DNA of 50,650 bases from an uncultured Coriobacteriales bacterium (GTDB taxonomy: Bacteria; Actinomycetota; Coriobacteriia; Coriobacteriales; UMGS124): positions 1-50,650 of the forward strand of contig CABQHM010000022.1 in assembly GCA_902464015.1 (NCBI GenBank), in the 5' to 3' direction. The translations under genes were made by a program, and so were the position numbers. Numbering within the stretch: position 1 is the first letter of the stretch; each line of letters starts with the position of its first letter. The notes below the pieces were generated by a model. That model was given only the letters and a program-made list of their open reading frames with translations. It ran no database searches and was not told where the DNA came from. Below, piece by piece: positions 50,611 through 50,650 of this stretch.

Positions 50611-50650
50611 GCCCCTATAACGAATTCACGCCCCGTTCGGACCGGTCCGG
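50500..50650. other. Right end of the IS200-type element and flank
   Basis: GC-rich stem-loops, no gene. GGGGGC-tgtaacaaaa-GCCCC (about 50595-50616) is terminator-like. Confidence 0.4.

Noticed and set aside
1..50650. tRNA, rRNA and CRISPR arrays
   Set aside because: No cloverleaf-like intergenic sequence with a T-loop motif, no rRNA sequence and no regularly spaced repeat-spacer array were seen; the only tandem array is the 11-bp one at 48174-48228, which has no spacers.

Overview
This window looks like part of a chromosome from an anaerobic gut or oral actinobacterium of the class Coriobacteriia, most probably family Eggerthellaceae. That is an inference from content. The DNA is GC-rich. 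It carries many Tat-exported, FAD_binding_2 (fumarate/urocanate-reductase-like) flavoproteins, membrane-embedded LuxR-type one-component regulators (about 12 hydrophobic segments followed by a C-terminal HTH), and Tat-exported molybdopterin oxidoreductases with DmsB-like ferredoxins, TorD chaperones and an NrfD anchor. This combination is typical of that lineage, which respires unusual organic acceptors. No rRNA, tRNA or CRISPR array was seen.

Layout. 1-14 kb: an IS end next to a beheaded luxR, two Tat flavoprotein genes, a MerR regulator translationally coupled to a flavoprotein tail fragment, an IS5-type transposase remnant, then two luxR/flavoprotein pairs. 14-25.4 kb: two molybdoenzyme operons on the minus strand (A-B-TorD-NrfD, then GntR-slipin, then A-B-TorD), with a divergent LysR gene. 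25.5-32 kb: one flavoprotein/luxR divergent pair and one LysR/flavoprotein divergent pair. 32-33.7 kb: a small toxin-antitoxin-like pair and a decayed DUF917 gene. 33.8-46.5 kb: five more flavoproteins (two with a covalent-FMN domain) and three luxR genes. 46.5-50.65 kb: a prophage-like lysis relic, a zinc-ribbon protein, an AlbA_2-type ATP-binding regulator, a structured hairpin and an IS200-type element.

How it works together (inference). The flavoproteins and molybdoenzymes are exported folded through Tat and act as terminal reductases or oxidoreductases outside the membrane. Nearly every one lies next to its own transcription regulator (7 LuxR including remnants, 2 LysR, 1 MerR, 1 GntR), so each can be induced by its own substrate. 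Several intergenic regions carry clear dyads that could be the operators. Only one quinol-type membrane anchor (NrfD) and no cytochrome c or ApbE flavin transferase is encoded here, so electron delivery and FMN attachment must depend on genes elsewhere.

Sequence integrity. Three otherwise intact genes carry single-base indels at or beside G runs (30223-30228, about 35685, 47560-47564), and one luxR carries an in-frame TGA (37925-37927). These may be real (phase variation or decay) or sequence errors, and they should be resolved before calling those genes dead.
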